Shown: piece by piece, positions 37,052 through 45,833 of the stretch
Numbering within the stretch: the stretch's first letter is position 1
How the letters are laid out: each line of letters opens with the position of its first letter
Assembly: GCF_041228105.1 (NCBI RefSeq)
Contig: NZ_CP166097.1
Coordinates: forward strand, 3,534,001 to 3,598,000
Reading direction: 5' to 3'
Origin: Pectobacterium aroidearum
GTDB taxonomy: Bacteria; Pseudomonadota; Gammaproteobacteria; Enterobacterales; Enterobacteriaceae
Length of the DNA: 64,000 nt
Made by a program: the position numbers and the translations under genes
Notes under the pieces: generated by a model
What the model saw: only the letters and a program-made list of their open reading frames with translations
What the model was told of the DNA's origin: nothing
Database searches by the model: none

Positions 37052-38017
37052 TTACAGCGCGTTGCCCAGCACCTGTCTCAAGTAAGCGCCCGCCCCCATT
37101 AATCCCGGCTGTTCATGGGTAATCAGGTACACGGGAATATCCTGCATATAGCCTTTAAACCGCCCTTTGTCTTCAAAAGCCGCCCGAAAGCCGGAAGCTT
37201 TAAAAAACTCAAGAAAGCGCGGTACGATACCGCCCGCAATATAAACACCGCCAAATGTGCCTAAATTTAACGCCAGATTGCCACCGAAGCGCCCCATAAT
37301 GACGCAGAATAACGACAGCGCGCGGCGACAATCCACGTCCGTATGATTAACAGCACGCTCGGTAATATCTTTCGGTTCCAGCGCCTCCGGTGTGCGATTA
37401 TCGGACAGCACCACGGCACGATAAATATTCACCAGCCCCTGCCCGGAGAGTAAGCGCTCTGCGGAAACATGCCCCAGCGACTGGCGCAATACTGCCAGAA
37501 TGTTGTCTTCTTCGTCGCTATTAGACGCGAAATCCACGTGCCCACCCTCACCCGGCAAACTAATCCATTGACCGGCAGCATGCACCAGATGAGCGACGCC
37601 TAACCCCGTACCTGCACCATATACGGCAACAGGCTTACCCGGCACAGGCTCTCCGCCGCCGAACTGGAGCAGACTCTCACTCCCCAACACCGGCACCGCC
37701 ATAGAAACGGCGGTAAAGTCGTTGATGACCTCAAAGTGGCGTAAACCCAAGCTCGCTTTCATTTCAGCGATGGAAAATGCCCAGGTGTGATTCGTCATCG
37801 CCACCCAGTCACCAGTAATCGGGCAGGCAATCGCGATACAGGCATCCTGCACCGTGACCTGTCGCGAGTCGAGATAATCCCGGATCGCCCCTTCCAGAGA
37901 AGGGAAATCCAGCCCGGAATAAGTTTCGATTTGCGACAGTTCGCCCGTCATAGCGTCACACAGCGCCAAACGCGTATTGGTGCCGCCGACATCGCCCACT
38001 AAAACAAAGTGCGTCAT
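37052..38017 (-). CDS. glk: Glucokinase
   Basis: A 321-residue ROK-like bacterial glucokinase of the E. coli Glk type. The phosphate-binding motif [14 protein letters not shown] lies at the start; [53 protein letters not shown] and [13 protein letters not shown] follow. It phosphorylates cytosolic glucose with ATP. The frame extends seven codons upstream, but ATG 38017 gives the family start ([15 protein letters not shown]). It is divergent from the MFS transporter of the LacI-controlled island, and the nearest operator is 128 bp upstream, so a link with that system is possible but not shown. Confidence 0.95.
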   Translation of the reverse strand: MTHFVLVGDVGGTNTRLALCDAMTGELSQIETYSGLDFPSLEGAIRDYLDSRQVTVQDACIAIACPITGDWVAMTNHTWAFSIAEMKASLGLRHFEVINDFTAVSMAVPVLGSESLLQFGGGEPVPGKPVAVYGAGTGLGVAHLVHAAGQWISLPGEGGHVDFASNSDEEDNILAVLRQSLGHVSAERLLSGQGLVNIYRAVVLSDNRTPEALEPKDITERAVNHTDVDCRRALSLFCVIMGRFGGNLALNLGTFGGVYIAGGIVPRFLEFFKASGFRAAFEDKGRFKGYMQDIPVYLITHEQPGLMGAGAYLRQVLGNAL

Positions 38018-38144
38018 TCTTCTTTTCCCCTCAAGCAAAGCAGATACCCGATCATTGCGCGAAAACAGCCAGCTACGCTATGGCTATATAACTTTCTAGT
38101 GATAAGGATCTCATTTATGGCTAAAAGCTGCGGTTAAGCCAAAA

Positions 38145-38156
38145 GTAATCGATTAC
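38145..38156. promoter_or_regulatory. LacI-type operator, copy 1
   Basis: GTAATCGATTAC, a perfect palindrome with the central CG typical of LacI/GalR operators, flanked by AAAA and ATTT. It is 49 bp upstream of the MFS transporter start and 30 bp (centre to centre) from copy 2. The local LacI-family regulator at 41931-42911 is the likely ligand-responsive protein. Confidence 0.82.
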
Positions 38157-38174
38157 ATTTAAAAAACACAAATT

Positions 38175-38186
38175 GTAATCGATTAC
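38175..38186. promoter_or_regulatory. LacI-type operator, copy 2
   Basis: A second perfect GTAATCGATTAC, followed by TTTT, ending 19 bp before the MFS start codon and close to its AGAGGG ribosome site. Two operators 30 bp apart could bind two dimers on the same side of the helix (about three turns). Confidence 0.82.
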
Positions 38187-38204
38187 TTTTAAGAGGGATA
38201 CCGC

Positions 38205-39449
38205 ATGGTTTCTTCATCTGAAAACACAGCTATCAAATCGTTACAACCGGCTTTCGTGGTTCCCAGACTGTCGCTCATGATGTTTTTAGAGTTCTTCATC
38301 TGGGGTTCATGGTCGGTTACGTTAGGTCTGGTTATGACGCAACATAACCTGGCTGCCATGATTGGCGACGCCTTCTCTGCCGCGCCGATCGCCTCGATCC
38401 TGTCCCCGTTTGTGCTGGGTATGGTGGTTGATCGCTTCTTCCCCTCGCAGAAAGTCATGGCGCTGCTGCATCTGGCAGGTGCCGTCATTCTGTTCTTTGT
38501 ACCCAACGCGCTGACCAGTGAGAACGGCACACAGTTGCTGATCCTCCTGTTCGCCTACACGCTGTGCTTTATGCCTACGCTGGCACTAACCAACAACATT
38601 GCGTTCCATAATCTGAACAACAGCGAGAAGAGCTTCCCTGTCGTACGAGTCTTCGGCACGATCGGCTGGATCGTCGCCGGTGTCTGTATCGGGATGGCTG
38701 GCATCTCCGCAAGCGTCACTATTTTCTACGTCGCTGCCGCGTGTTCCGCCATTCTGGCAGCCTACAGCCTGACACTGCCGCATACCCCTGCCCCCGCTAA
38801 AGGCTTGCCGCTGGCGCTGCGCGATCTGTTCTGTGCCGATGCGTTTGCGCTGCTGAAGAAAAGCCATTTCCTGGTTTTTGCCATCTGCGCCATGCTGATC
38901 TCTATTCCGCTGGGCACCTACTACGCTTACACCGCATCCTTCCTGAGCGATGTCGGCATCAGCAACGTCAGCACCGCCATGTCGTTCGGCCAAATGTCCG
39001 AAATCTTCTTCATGCTGATCATTCCGCTGCTGTTTAGAAGACTGGGCGTGAAATACATGCTGTTCATCGGCATGTTGGCGTGGTTCGTACGCTATGCGTT
39101 CTTCGCACTCGGCGTGAGCGAAGAAACCCGTTGGCTGCTCTATCTCGGTATCCTGCTGCACGGCGTGTGCTATGACTTCTTCTTCGTCATTGGCTTCATC
39201 TACACCGACCGCATCGCCGGAGAAAAAATCAAAGGTCAGGCACAAAGTCTGGTGGTTCTATTCACCTACGGTATCGGCATGCTGCTCGGGTCACAGGTTT
39301 CCGGCGCAATTTATAACCGCCTCTTCGACAACGGTGCACTAAATGAGCCCGCGATCTGGACTTCTTTCTGGTGGATCCCCGCCGTTGCCGCTGCCGCCAT
39401 CGCCATCATTTTTCTCTTCTCGTTCAAATATAAAGAGGAACGGATCTAA
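38205..39449 (+). CDS. MFS transporter, nucleoside:H+ symporter-like
   Basis: A 414-residue protein with 12 predicted membrane segments, resembling the NupG/XapB-type nucleoside symporter branch of the major facilitator superfamily: PRLSLMMFLEFFIWGSWSVTLGLVM at the start, FVLGMVVDRFFPSQKVMALLHLAGA, VRVFGTIGWIVAGVCIGM and GQAQSLVVLFTYGIGMLLGSQVSGAIYN. Relatives linked to sugar-catabolic genes often carry glycosides or sugars instead of nucleosides. Two LacI-type operators lie immediately upstream, and isomerase and dehydrogenase genes follow on the same strand, so it probably imports the substrate of this island. A 9-bp hairpin separates it from the next gene. Confidence 0.85.
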   Translation: MVSSSENTAIKSLQPAFVVPRLSLMMFLEFFIWGSWSVTLGLVMTQHNLAAMIGDAFSAAPIASILSPFVLGMVVDRFFPSQKVMALLHLAGAVILFFVPNALTSENGTQLLILLFAYTLCFMPTLALTNNIAFHNLNNSEKSFPVVRVFGTIGWIVAGVCIGMAGISASVTIFYVAAACSAILAAYSLTLPHTPAPAKGLPLALRDLFCADAFALLKKSHFLVFAICAMLISIPLGTYYAYTASFLSDVGISNVSTAMSFGQMSEIFFMLIIPLLFRRLGVKYMLFIGMLAWFVRYAFFALGVSEETRWLLYLGILLHGVCYDFFFVIGFIYTDRIAGEKIKGQAQSLVVLFTYGIGMLLGSQVSGAIYNRLFDNGALNEPAIWTSFWWIPAVAAAAIAIIFLFSFKYKEERI

Positions 39450-39480
39450 CCGTCTGATACGGATTATTTAAGGAGAAAAC

Positions 39481-39510
39481 GGGATGAGGCCGCCTGGAGC
39501 ACCTCATCCC
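39481..39510 (+). terminator. Intergenic hairpin after the MFS gene
   Basis: GGGATGAGG (39481-39489) pairs with CCTCATCCC (39502-39510); AACGAATTTTCC follows. It may partly terminate or process the mRNA between the transporter and the downstream enzymes. Confidence 0.45.
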
Positions 39511-39587
39511 AACGAATTTTCCGCTACGGCTATCGCAATCGTGCAACGGTACTCATGACCCCAACCCCGTTGCCAAAGGAGGTAATA

Positions 39588-40658
39588 ATGAAAACGTTAA
39601 AAGGACCGGGTATTTTTCTCGCCCAGTATATTGGCGATCAGGCTCCCTTTAACACGCTGGAAAATCTGGCGCAATGGGCAGCCGGATTAGGCTTTAAAGC
39701 GCTGCAAATTCCCTGTAACCATCCACATATTTTCGATCTGGCGACGGCCGCCGATAGCCAAACTTATTGTGATGAGGTGAAAGGCCTGCTGGCACAGCAC
39801 GGGCTGGCCATCAGCGAACTGTCGACCCATCTGGAAGGACAGCTCGTTGCCGTCCACCCCGCGTATGACGATGCCTTTGATGATTTCGCCCCCCCAGCCT
39901 ACCGTCGCAATCCGCAAGCTCGCCAACAGTGGGCTATCGCGGCAATCAAGCAGGCAGCAAAAGCCTCTTCACGCTTAGGGCTAAACGCTCACGCTACGTT
40001 TTCAGGTGCGCTGGCCTGGCCTTATTTTTACCCCTGGCCACCGCGTAAAGACGCCCTGATCCAGGAGGCTTTTAAAGAACTCGGCCGTCTGTGGACGCCG
40101 ATCCTCGACTGTTTTGACGAGTACGGTGTGGACGTGTGCTACGAGCTTCACCCCGGAGAAGATTTGCACGATGGCGTGACCTTTGAACGCTTCCTTGATG
40201 TCGTCAATCACCATCCGCGCGCCAACATTCTTTACGATCCCAGCCATATGCATTTGCAGCAGATGGACTACCTCGGTTTTATCGATCGTTACCATGCGCG
40301 AATCAAAGCGTTCCATGTGAAAGATGCGGAATTTACCGCATCGAGCAAAAGCGGCGTGTATGGCGGCTATCAGTCATGGGCGGAACGCGCCGGGCGTTTC
40401 CGTTCACCGGGAGATGGCCAGATCGATTTTGGCGCAATTTTCAGCAAACTCGCTCAGTACGATTACGACGGCTGGGCCGTGCTGGAGTGGGAATGCTGCC
40501 TGAAAGACAGTAATTGCGGCGCGAAAGAAGGGGCGGCGTTTATCAATCGCCATATTATTCCCGTCGCTCAGCGCGCTTTTGACGATTTCGCCGTCACCCG
40601 CGACGATCGTCCGTTGGTCAGAAAAATGTTGGGATTAAAAGAGGAGAGCGCAGGATGA
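39588..40658 (+). CDS. Sugar isomerase/epimerase, TIM-barrel (AP endonuclease 2 family)
   Basis: A 356-residue xylose-isomerase-like TIM barrel. Metal-binding and catalytic candidates are visible in STHLEGQLVAVHPAYDD, CYELHPGEDLHDG, ILYDPSHMHLQQMDY, KAFHVKDAEF and WAVLEWECC (Glu, His, Asp sets). Family members isomerise or epimerise free or phosphorylated sugars, dehydrate inosose (IolE), or act on 3-keto sugars. A near-perfect AAAGGAGG ribosome site precedes ATG 39588, so the upstream extension to 39555 is rejected. It overlaps the Gfo/Idh/MocA oxidoreductase by 4 bp (ATGA), and pairing with that enzyme suggests consecutive steps. The substrate is unknown. Confidence 0.82.
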   Translation: MKTLKGPGIFLAQYIGDQAPFNTLENLAQWAAGLGFKALQIPCNHPHIFDLATAADSQTYCDEVKGLLAQHGLAISELSTHLEGQLVAVHPAYDDAFDDFAPPAYRRNPQARQQWAIAAIKQAAKASSRLGLNAHATFSGALAWPYFYPWPPRKDALIQEAFKELGRLWTPILDCFDEYGVDVCYELHPGEDLHDGVTFERFLDVVNHHPRANILYDPSHMHLQQMDYLGFIDRYHARIKAFHVKDAEFTASSKSGVYGGYQSWAERAGRFRSPGDGQIDFGAIFSKLAQYDYDGWAVLEWECCLKDSNCGAKEGAAFINRHIIPVAQRAFDDFAVTRDDRPLVRKMLGLKEESAG

Positions 40659-41806
40659 TCCGCGTTGGCATTATTGGTTCCGGTTTTATTGGCCCGGCGC
40701 ATATAGAAGCGATTCGGCGTCTTGGTTTTGTTGAGGTGGTGGCGCTGGCAGAAAACTCGCTGGATATGGCTCAGCAGAAAGCCCGACAGCTTAATATCCC
40801 TCATGCCTACGGCAGCGTCGCTGAGTTGTTAAATCATCCAGATATTGATGCGATCCACAACTGCACGCCAAACCATCTCCATGCCGCGATCAATAAGCAG
40901 ATTATTCAGGCCGGCAAGCATGTCTTTTCGGAAAAGCCGCTGTGTATGACCAGTGAAGAAGCGCGTGAACTGGTGGCGCTGGCGGAAGAAAAAGGCGTTG
41001 TCCACGGCGTCAGCTTTGTTTATCGCCAGTTTGGTATGGTGCAACAGGCTGCCAGCATGATTAAGCGTCAGGAGATAGGCCGCCTCTTTGCGGTACACGG
41101 CGGCTATCTGCAAGACTGGATGCTGCGTGACACCGACTATAACTGGCGCGTTGAACCGGAGTACGGCGGCATTTCCCGCGCGGTGGCCGATATCGGTTCA
41201 CACTGGTGTGACACGGTGCAATTCATTTCCGGCCGGAAAATTGTCGAGGTTTTCGCGGATTGCGCCATCGTCCATCCAATCCGAAAATCCAATCGCAACG
41301 GCAGTGCCACGTTTTCATCGTCCGATGCGCCACTTGAATACGACGACAAGCCGGTCAAAACCGAAGATTACGCGACGGTTTTACTGCGTTTTGATGATGG
41401 CAGCCGTGGTTCCTTTACCGTTTCTCAGGTTAGCGCTGGCCGGAAAAACCGCCTGACGTTTGAAGTAAATGGCAGTGAGCGATCATTAGCCTGGGATCAG
41501 GAAACCCCACAGCAGCTGTGGATCGGCCATCGCGATAAGCCAAATCAGCTATTGTCGGACGACCCTGGGCTATTGACCCCGGAAGCTGCCGCCGCCGTCC
41601 ACTTCCCCGGCGGGCATATCGAAGGCTGGCCAGATGCGTTCAAGAATATGATGGCAAATTTTTACGCCTATCTGCGTGACGGCAAACGCCCGAGTGTCGA
41701 TCCGTGCAACTTCGCCACCTTCTACGACGGTGCGAACATCATGTTCATCATTGACGCCATTGTGCAAAGCCATCAGCAGCAAACGTGGGTGAAGGTCGCT
41801 AATTAA
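40655..41806 (+). CDS. Gfo/Idh/MocA-family NAD(P)-dependent oxidoreductase
   Basis: A 383-residue sugar oxidoreductase. The Rossmann motif is GIIGSGFIGPAHIEAI at the N-terminus, the family's HVFSEKPLCMTSEEA (EKP motif with catalytic Lys) is near residue 95, and GGISRAVADIGSHWCDTVQFISG supplies the catalytic Asp/His region. Members oxidise or reduce sugar and inositol hydroxyls, commonly at C3 or C2. Translational coupling with the preceding TIM-barrel gene suggests that the two handle the same intermediate. A hairpin follows before the LacI-type gene. Confidence 0.88.
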   Translation: MIRVGIIGSGFIGPAHIEAIRRLGFVEVVALAENSLDMAQQKARQLNIPHAYGSVAELLNHPDIDAIHNCTPNHLHAAINKQIIQAGKHVFSEKPLCMTSEEARELVALAEEKGVVHGVSFVYRQFGMVQQAASMIKRQEIGRLFAVHGGYLQDWMLRDTDYNWRVEPEYGGISRAVADIGSHWCDTVQFISGRKIVEVFADCAIVHPIRKSNRNGSATFSSSDAPLEYDDKPVKTEDYATVLLRFDDGSRGSFTVSQVSAGRKNRLTFEVNGSERSLAWDQETPQQLWIGHRDKPNQLLSDDPGLLTPEAAAAVHFPGGHIEGWPDAFKNMMANFYAYLRDGKRPSVDPCNFATFYDGANIMFIIDAIVQSHQQQTWVKVAN

Positions 41807-41838
41807 GGCATCAGGCCGTTCATTCTCTTATGTTATTC

Positions 41839-41865
41839 ATCCCGCAGGTGCAACGCCTGCGGGAT
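41839..41865. terminator. Hairpin between oxidoreductase and LacI-type gene
   Basis: ATCCCGCAGG (41839-41848) and CCTGCGGGAT (41856-41865) form a perfect 10-bp stem with a seven-base loop but no T-tract. It may be a weak terminator, separating transcription of the regulator. Confidence 0.5.
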
Positions 41866-41930
41866 GCAGCCAGAGATATTTATGGTAATCTGCTCAGCCA
41901 AGCATAAGTAGCGTGAGTGCCTTCTGAATT

Positions 41931-42911
41931 ATGTCGATTCAAAAAATAGCACGGATAGCGGGTGTCTCGGTCGCCACCGTTTCTCGGGTGTTGAATAACA
42001 TTGATACCGTGAAACCGCAAAACCGGGAACGTGTTCTCAATGCGATAAAAAGCAGCAATTATCAGCCGAACTTACTGGCCCGCCAGCTACGTACCGCACG
42101 CAGCCATATGCTATTGGTCATGGTTTCCAACATTGCCAACCCCTTCTGCGCCGATGTCGTAAAAGGTATCGAGTCAGAAGCGGAAGAAAACGGCTACCGT
42201 ATTCTTCTGTGCAATTCAGGTGCCGATATTGTTCGCGCCCACTCCAGCCTGCAACTGCTGTCCGGTAAAATGGTCGATGGCGTGATCACCATGGACGCGA
42301 TTTCAACGCTTTCTGCGCTTCAGGACATGATTGGCACCGCACCTTGGGTACAGTGCGCCGAGCATGACGATACGTCCGCCATTTCATCTGTTGGTATTGA
42401 TAACGCGGAGGCCTCCCGCTTTGTGATTAATCACTTTATTGGCAAAGGCCGTCGCCGTATCGCCATGATTAACCACGATATGAATTACCTCTACGCCCAG
42501 CAGCGAGAGAAAGGTTATCGCGATGCACTCGCGGAGAATGCATCTGATTATGACAAAGTCGAATATGCCAGCACGTTAAGCTATCAGGGTGGAAAGGCGG
42601 CAATGGCGGCGCTGCTTAACGCGCCGGATCGGCCGGATGCCGTCTTTGTGGTGTCCGATACATTAGCAGCAGGCGCGCTGTCGGCAATCTGTGAGGCGGG
42701 GCTAAGTGCCCCACAGGATATTGCGGTGATCGGTTTCGACGGCTCAGAGCTGGGTTACATCACGTCCCCCCAGCTCAGTACCATTCAGCAGCCGTCCGCG
42801 CATATCGGCAGAGAAGCCGTGAAGCTCTTATTGCAACAGATTGACCAGCCTGACAGCAAAACAGAAAAACGCTTACTGGAATGGACGTTTGTCGAACGGG
42901 CATCCAGCTAA
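41931..42911 (+). CDS. LacI-family transcriptional regulator
   Basis: A 326-residue regulator. The N-terminal helix-turn-helix IQKIARIAGVSVATVSRVLNN and hinge helix (QPNLLARQLRT) are followed by a periplasmic-binding-protein-like effector domain (MLLVMVSNIANPFCADVVKGIESEAEENGYRILLCNSG, IAVIGFDGSELGYITSPQLSTIQQP). It should bind the palindrome GTAATCGATTAC found before the MFS gene (two copies) and the periplasmic TIM-barrel gene (one copy), and release it on binding a sugar or pathway intermediate. No copy lies before the regulator itself. Repression is the default expectation but is not proven. Confidence 0.92.
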   Translation: MSIQKIARIAGVSVATVSRVLNNIDTVKPQNRERVLNAIKSSNYQPNLLARQLRTARSHMLLVMVSNIANPFCADVVKGIESEAEENGYRILLCNSGADIVRAHSSLQLLSGKMVDGVITMDAISTLSALQDMIGTAPWVQCAEHDDTSAISSVGIDNAEASRFVINHFIGKGRRRIAMINHDMNYLYAQQREKGYRDALAENASDYDKVEYASTLSYQGGKAAMAALLNAPDRPDAVFVVSDTLAAGALSAICEAGLSAPQDIAVIGFDGSELGYITSPQLSTIQQPSAHIGREAVKLLLQQIDQPDSKTEKRLLEWTFVERASS

Positions 42912-42987
42912 CCCACGCAACATTCATTTTTCGCTATCCCATTTCTTACCACCTGCGGCACGCTGACCGCAGGTTGATAGCTACTCC

Positions 42988-43851
42988 TTACTTACTTTTC
43001 ACCTTGCTCAGTTTTTCATACAGAGACTGGTAAGCGGCGGAAATAATGGCCTGCGGATCCTTCGGCAAGTCATGTTCAGCAACAAACCAGTGCGTGCCTG
43101 CTTTAGCCGCTGCCGGAATAATCTCTTCCCACGCCAAAATACCCTCGCCCGGTGGGGCAAAGTTCATTTCGTCATCGCGGATGCCGATAGACGTATTGTC
43201 TTTCGCATGAATCGAGTAGATACGCCCTTTGTAGTGGCGCAGAAGACGCACCGGATCCTGCCCTCCGCGGGATACCCAGGCAACATCCATTTCCAGCATC
43301 AGATTTTCTGGCTCTGCAGCATCTAACATAATTTCCAGCGCCGTTTTGCCGCGATACTTCTTCATCTCAAAATTATGGTTGTGATAAGCCAGTTGCATGC
43401 CCTGCTTCTTCAATTCACGCCCAAGATCGTTCATTTCCGCACCAAAGCGCTGCCATCCCTCTGCGCTATTCGGGCGATCTTCAACATTGAGCCACGGCAC
43501 GATAATCATGCGATTGCCGATGGCCTTGTTAAAGGCGACAACCTCAGCCATATTGCTTTTCAGTTCGCCAAACTGGACATGCGCAGCAATCGCTTTTAAC
43601 TGATATTTCCCCAGTAACCCTTTCATTTCTGACGCGCTAATACCGTGCGTTCCCACAAGCTCAACCGCCTTAAACCCGGCGTTGCGCGCCATGGAAAATT
43701 GCTCATCAAGCGTATTCACACTACGCAGCGTATACATCTGCAACGCTATCTTCTGGTTTTCTGCTGGACGCTCGGCAAGCGCCAAACCGGATGAAACCAT
43801 TAATAACAGCGGTATAGCGAACGCACGGCGCAATAACGTCATACAAGGCAT
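42988..43851 (-). CDS. Exported TIM-barrel sugar isomerase/epimerase-like protein
   Basis: A 287-residue AP endonuclease 2/xylose-isomerase-like TIM barrel with a clear Sec signal peptide (LLRRAFAIPLLLMVSSGLALA). The barrel shows IALQMYTLRSVNTLDEQFSMARNAGFKAVEL, AYHNHNFEM, LMLEMDVAWVSRGGQDP, IYSIHAKDN and WFVAEHD, which provide the metal ligands. Most family members are cytoplasmic, so export suggests action on a substrate in the periplasm, for example opening or isomerising a glycoside before uptake. AGGAG six bases before the first ATG supports the start at 43851. An operator identical to those before the transporter lies 44 bp upstream, tying it to the same regulon. It converges with the LacI-type gene. 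Confidence 0.82.
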   Translation of the reverse strand: MPCMTLLRRAFAIPLLLMVSSGLALAERPAENQKIALQMYTLRSVNTLDEQFSMARNAGFKAVELVGTHGISASEMKGLLGKYQLKAIAAHVQFGELKSNMAEVVAFNKAIGNRMIIVPWLNVEDRPNSAEGWQRFGAEMNDLGRELKKQGMQLAYHNHNFEMKKYRGKTALEIMLDAAEPENLMLEMDVAWVSRGGQDPVRLLRHYKGRIYSIHAKDNTSIGIRDDEMNFAPPGEGILAWEEIIPAAAKAGTHWFVAEHDLPKDPQAIISAAYQSLYEKLSKVKSK

Positions 43852-43895
43852 ATCCTTCTCCTATTTTTATCCCGTAGCACAGGTGAAAACAAAAA

Positions 43896-43907
43896 GTAAT
43901 CGATTAC
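43896..43907. promoter_or_regulatory. LacI-type operator, copy 3
   Basis: GTAATCGATTAC with extended symmetry (AAAA to the left, TTTT to the right), 44 bp before the exported TIM-barrel gene. It has the same core as the two operators upstream of the MFS gene 5.7 kb away. Confidence 0.82.
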
Positions 43908-44044
43908 TTTTATGATGAAAAAATAACAACGCGGGGATAATCTATCTGACAACGTTGTTCACACGGTAGGAAAAACGAATTGAAAATCACTCTCAATATT
44001 CATTTTGCTATCTTAGTCACAGAATAAAGCGAGGTTAACGCATC

Positions 44045-44074
44045 AAACCAAGCGATGTGTCACTGCCACATCGC
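44045..44074 (-). terminator. Terminator of modABC
   Basis: On the minus strand GCGATGTG, a seven-base loop and CACATCGC are followed by TTGGTTTGATG, 11 bp after the modC stop. Confidence 0.65.
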
Positions 44075-44085
44075 TCAGCCTGTGT

Positions 44086-45144
44086 TTACGCCGTAATGGA
44101 CACACTCTTAACCTGCGCATAGAGCGTTTGCCCAGGATGGAGTGCGAGATCGTCCCGTGCCCACGGTGTGATACGGGACCACAGCGTCTGCTGACCGACC
44201 GCGAGTTTTACTTCAACCTGCCCGTCTACATCAAGGTATTCCACCACGCTGGCACACAGCACATTACGGATACTGCTTTTTTCCGGCGGCTGTAGTACCA
44301 GAGAGACATCAGCAGCATTCACACGAATACGCAATGCAGCATCCTGCGGCAGTTCGACTTTACCGACCCACACCTGCTGGTCGCCTAATGCCAGCGCCGT
44401 CATCGCGTAATGCTCATGTTGAGCCAACACGCGCGCACTCAGAATACTGCTCTGCTCTTCTTTCGGTAACCAGGGGCGTAGTGCGCTACTTGCCCACACC
44501 TCTTCCAGCACGCCCTGTGCTTTCACTTTGCCTTTATCGAGCACCACGACATGATCGGCTAATCGGACAATCTCTTCCAGACTGTGGCTGACATACAGAA
44601 TCGGAATATTGACCTCTTTCGCCAGACGCTCCAGATACGGCAACAGCTCACGCTTTCTGGGCAAATCCAGCGATGCCAGCGGTTCATCCATGAGCAGCAG
44701 TTCCGGCGCGGTGAGCAATGCCCGGCCAATCGCGACGCGCTGTTTTTCTCCACCGGACAACGTTCGTGGATAGCGATTCAGCAACGGTTCGATACCCAGT
44801 AAATTGACGATGTCATCGAACTGCGATTCCATAGTCTCAGCCATACCGTAACGTAAATTGCCACGTACGCGATAATGTGGAAACAGGCGAGAATCCTGAA
44901 ATACATAGCCGATTCGGCGCTTTTCCGGTGGAAGAAAAATACGCTGCTGCGTATCCACCAAGACATGATTATTGAGCACAATCCGTCCGCTATCCGGACG
45001 AGTCAGGCCAACAACGGCATTGATGAGCGAGGTTTTCCCTGCGCCAGACACGCCGAAAATCGCGGTAATCCCGTTCGCAGGCAGTTCAGACTGAACGCGA
45101 AGTTCGAGGCTACCCAACTGTTGATGAAAATCGAGTTGCAGCAT
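44086..45144 (-). CDS. modC: Molybdate ABC transporter ATP-binding protein
   Basis: A 352-residue ABC ATPase. Walker A is [11 protein letters not shown], the signature [16 protein letters not shown], Walker [13 protein letters not shown], and the H-loop histidine is in [10 protein letters not shown]-terminal MOP-like domain (from about residue 290: [33 protein letters not shown]) binds molybdate and gives feedback control. The frame is open 29 codons upstream, but ATG 45144 shares its A with the modB stop (TAATG) behind GGGGGA, so translation is coupled. It is the third gene of modABC. Confidence 0.96.
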   Translation of the reverse strand: MLQLDFHQQLGSLELRVQSELPANGITAIFGVSGAGKTSLINAVVGLTRPDSGRIVLNNHVLVDTQQRIFLPPEKRRIGYVFQDSRLFPHYRVRGNLRYGMAETMESQFDDIVNLLGIEPLLNRYPRTLSGGEKQRVAIGRALLTAPELLLMDEPLASLDLPRKRELLPYLERLAKEVNIPILYVSHSLEEIVRLADHVVVLDKGKVKAQGVLEEVWASSALRPWLPKEEQSSILSARVLAQHEHYAMTALALGDQQVWVGKVELPQDAALRIRVNAADVSLVLQPPEKSSIRNVLCASVVEYLDVDGQVEVKLAVGQQTLWSRITPWARDDLALHPGQTLYAQVKSVSITA

Positions 45145-45833
45145 TATCCCCCCAACCGCTTGCGGCTCCAGTTTGTTAACCATTCCGATGCCAACAGCGC
45201 AGCCAGCGACAAGACAATGGCAATGATACACAGCCTTGCTGCATCAGCCTCCGCACCGGGCGTTTCGATCAGGGTATACATCGCCAGTGGAATGGTTCGG
45301 GTTTCGCCGGGAATATTAGAAACAAACGTAATTGTCGCGCCGAATTCGCCAAGCGAACGGGCAAACGCCAATACGGTTCCCACAACAATGCCGGGAAAAG
45401 AGAGAGGTAATGTAATGGTGAAAAACACGCGCCAGGGTGTAGCACCCAGCGTTCGAGCGGCCTGCTCCAGATGCTTATCGACGGCATCCAGTGACAACCG
45501 AATTGCTCGAACCATCAGCGGGAACGCGACAATCGCCGACGCTAATGCGGCTCCGCGCCAGCTAAAACTAAAGCTGAAGCCGAACCAGTCATAGAGCCAG
45601 GAACCGATTACGCCGCGTCTTCCCATCGCCACCAGCAGCAGATAACCAATAACCACGGGTGGTAACACCAGAGGTAAATGGATAATGCTATCCAACAGCG
45701 ATTTGCCGGGGAACCGACAGCGCACCAAAATCCACGCCATCAGTATCCCAAACGGCAAGCTGCATGCTACAGCCACAACGGAAACCTTGAGGCTCAGCTC
45801 AACCGCCTGCCATTCGTAATCACTCAGCATCAT
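45144..45833 (-). CDS. modB: Molybdate ABC transporter permease
   Basis: A 229-residue inner-membrane permease with about five membrane segments and the EAA loop ([45 protein letters not shown]) that contacts ModC. It opens [18 protein letters not shown], as in E. coli ModB. Its start overlaps the modA stop and its stop overlaps the modC start, each as TAATG. Confidence 0.97.
   Translation of the reverse strand: MMLSDYEWQAVELSLKVSVVAVACSLPFGILMAWILVRCRFPGKSLLDSIIHLPLVLPPVVIGYLLLVAMGRRGVIGSWLYDWFGFSFSFSWRGAALASAIVAFPLMVRAIRLSLDAVDKHLEQAARTLGATPWRVFFTITLPLSFPGIVVGTVLAFARSLGEFGATITFVSNIPGETRTIPLAMYTLIETPGAEADAARLCIIAIVLSLAALLASEWLTNWSRKRLGG

Noticed and set aside
44875..45594. A 239-codon plus-strand frame across modC and modB
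   Set aside because: It crosses two conserved genes in antisense and has low-complexity Ser/Ala composition.
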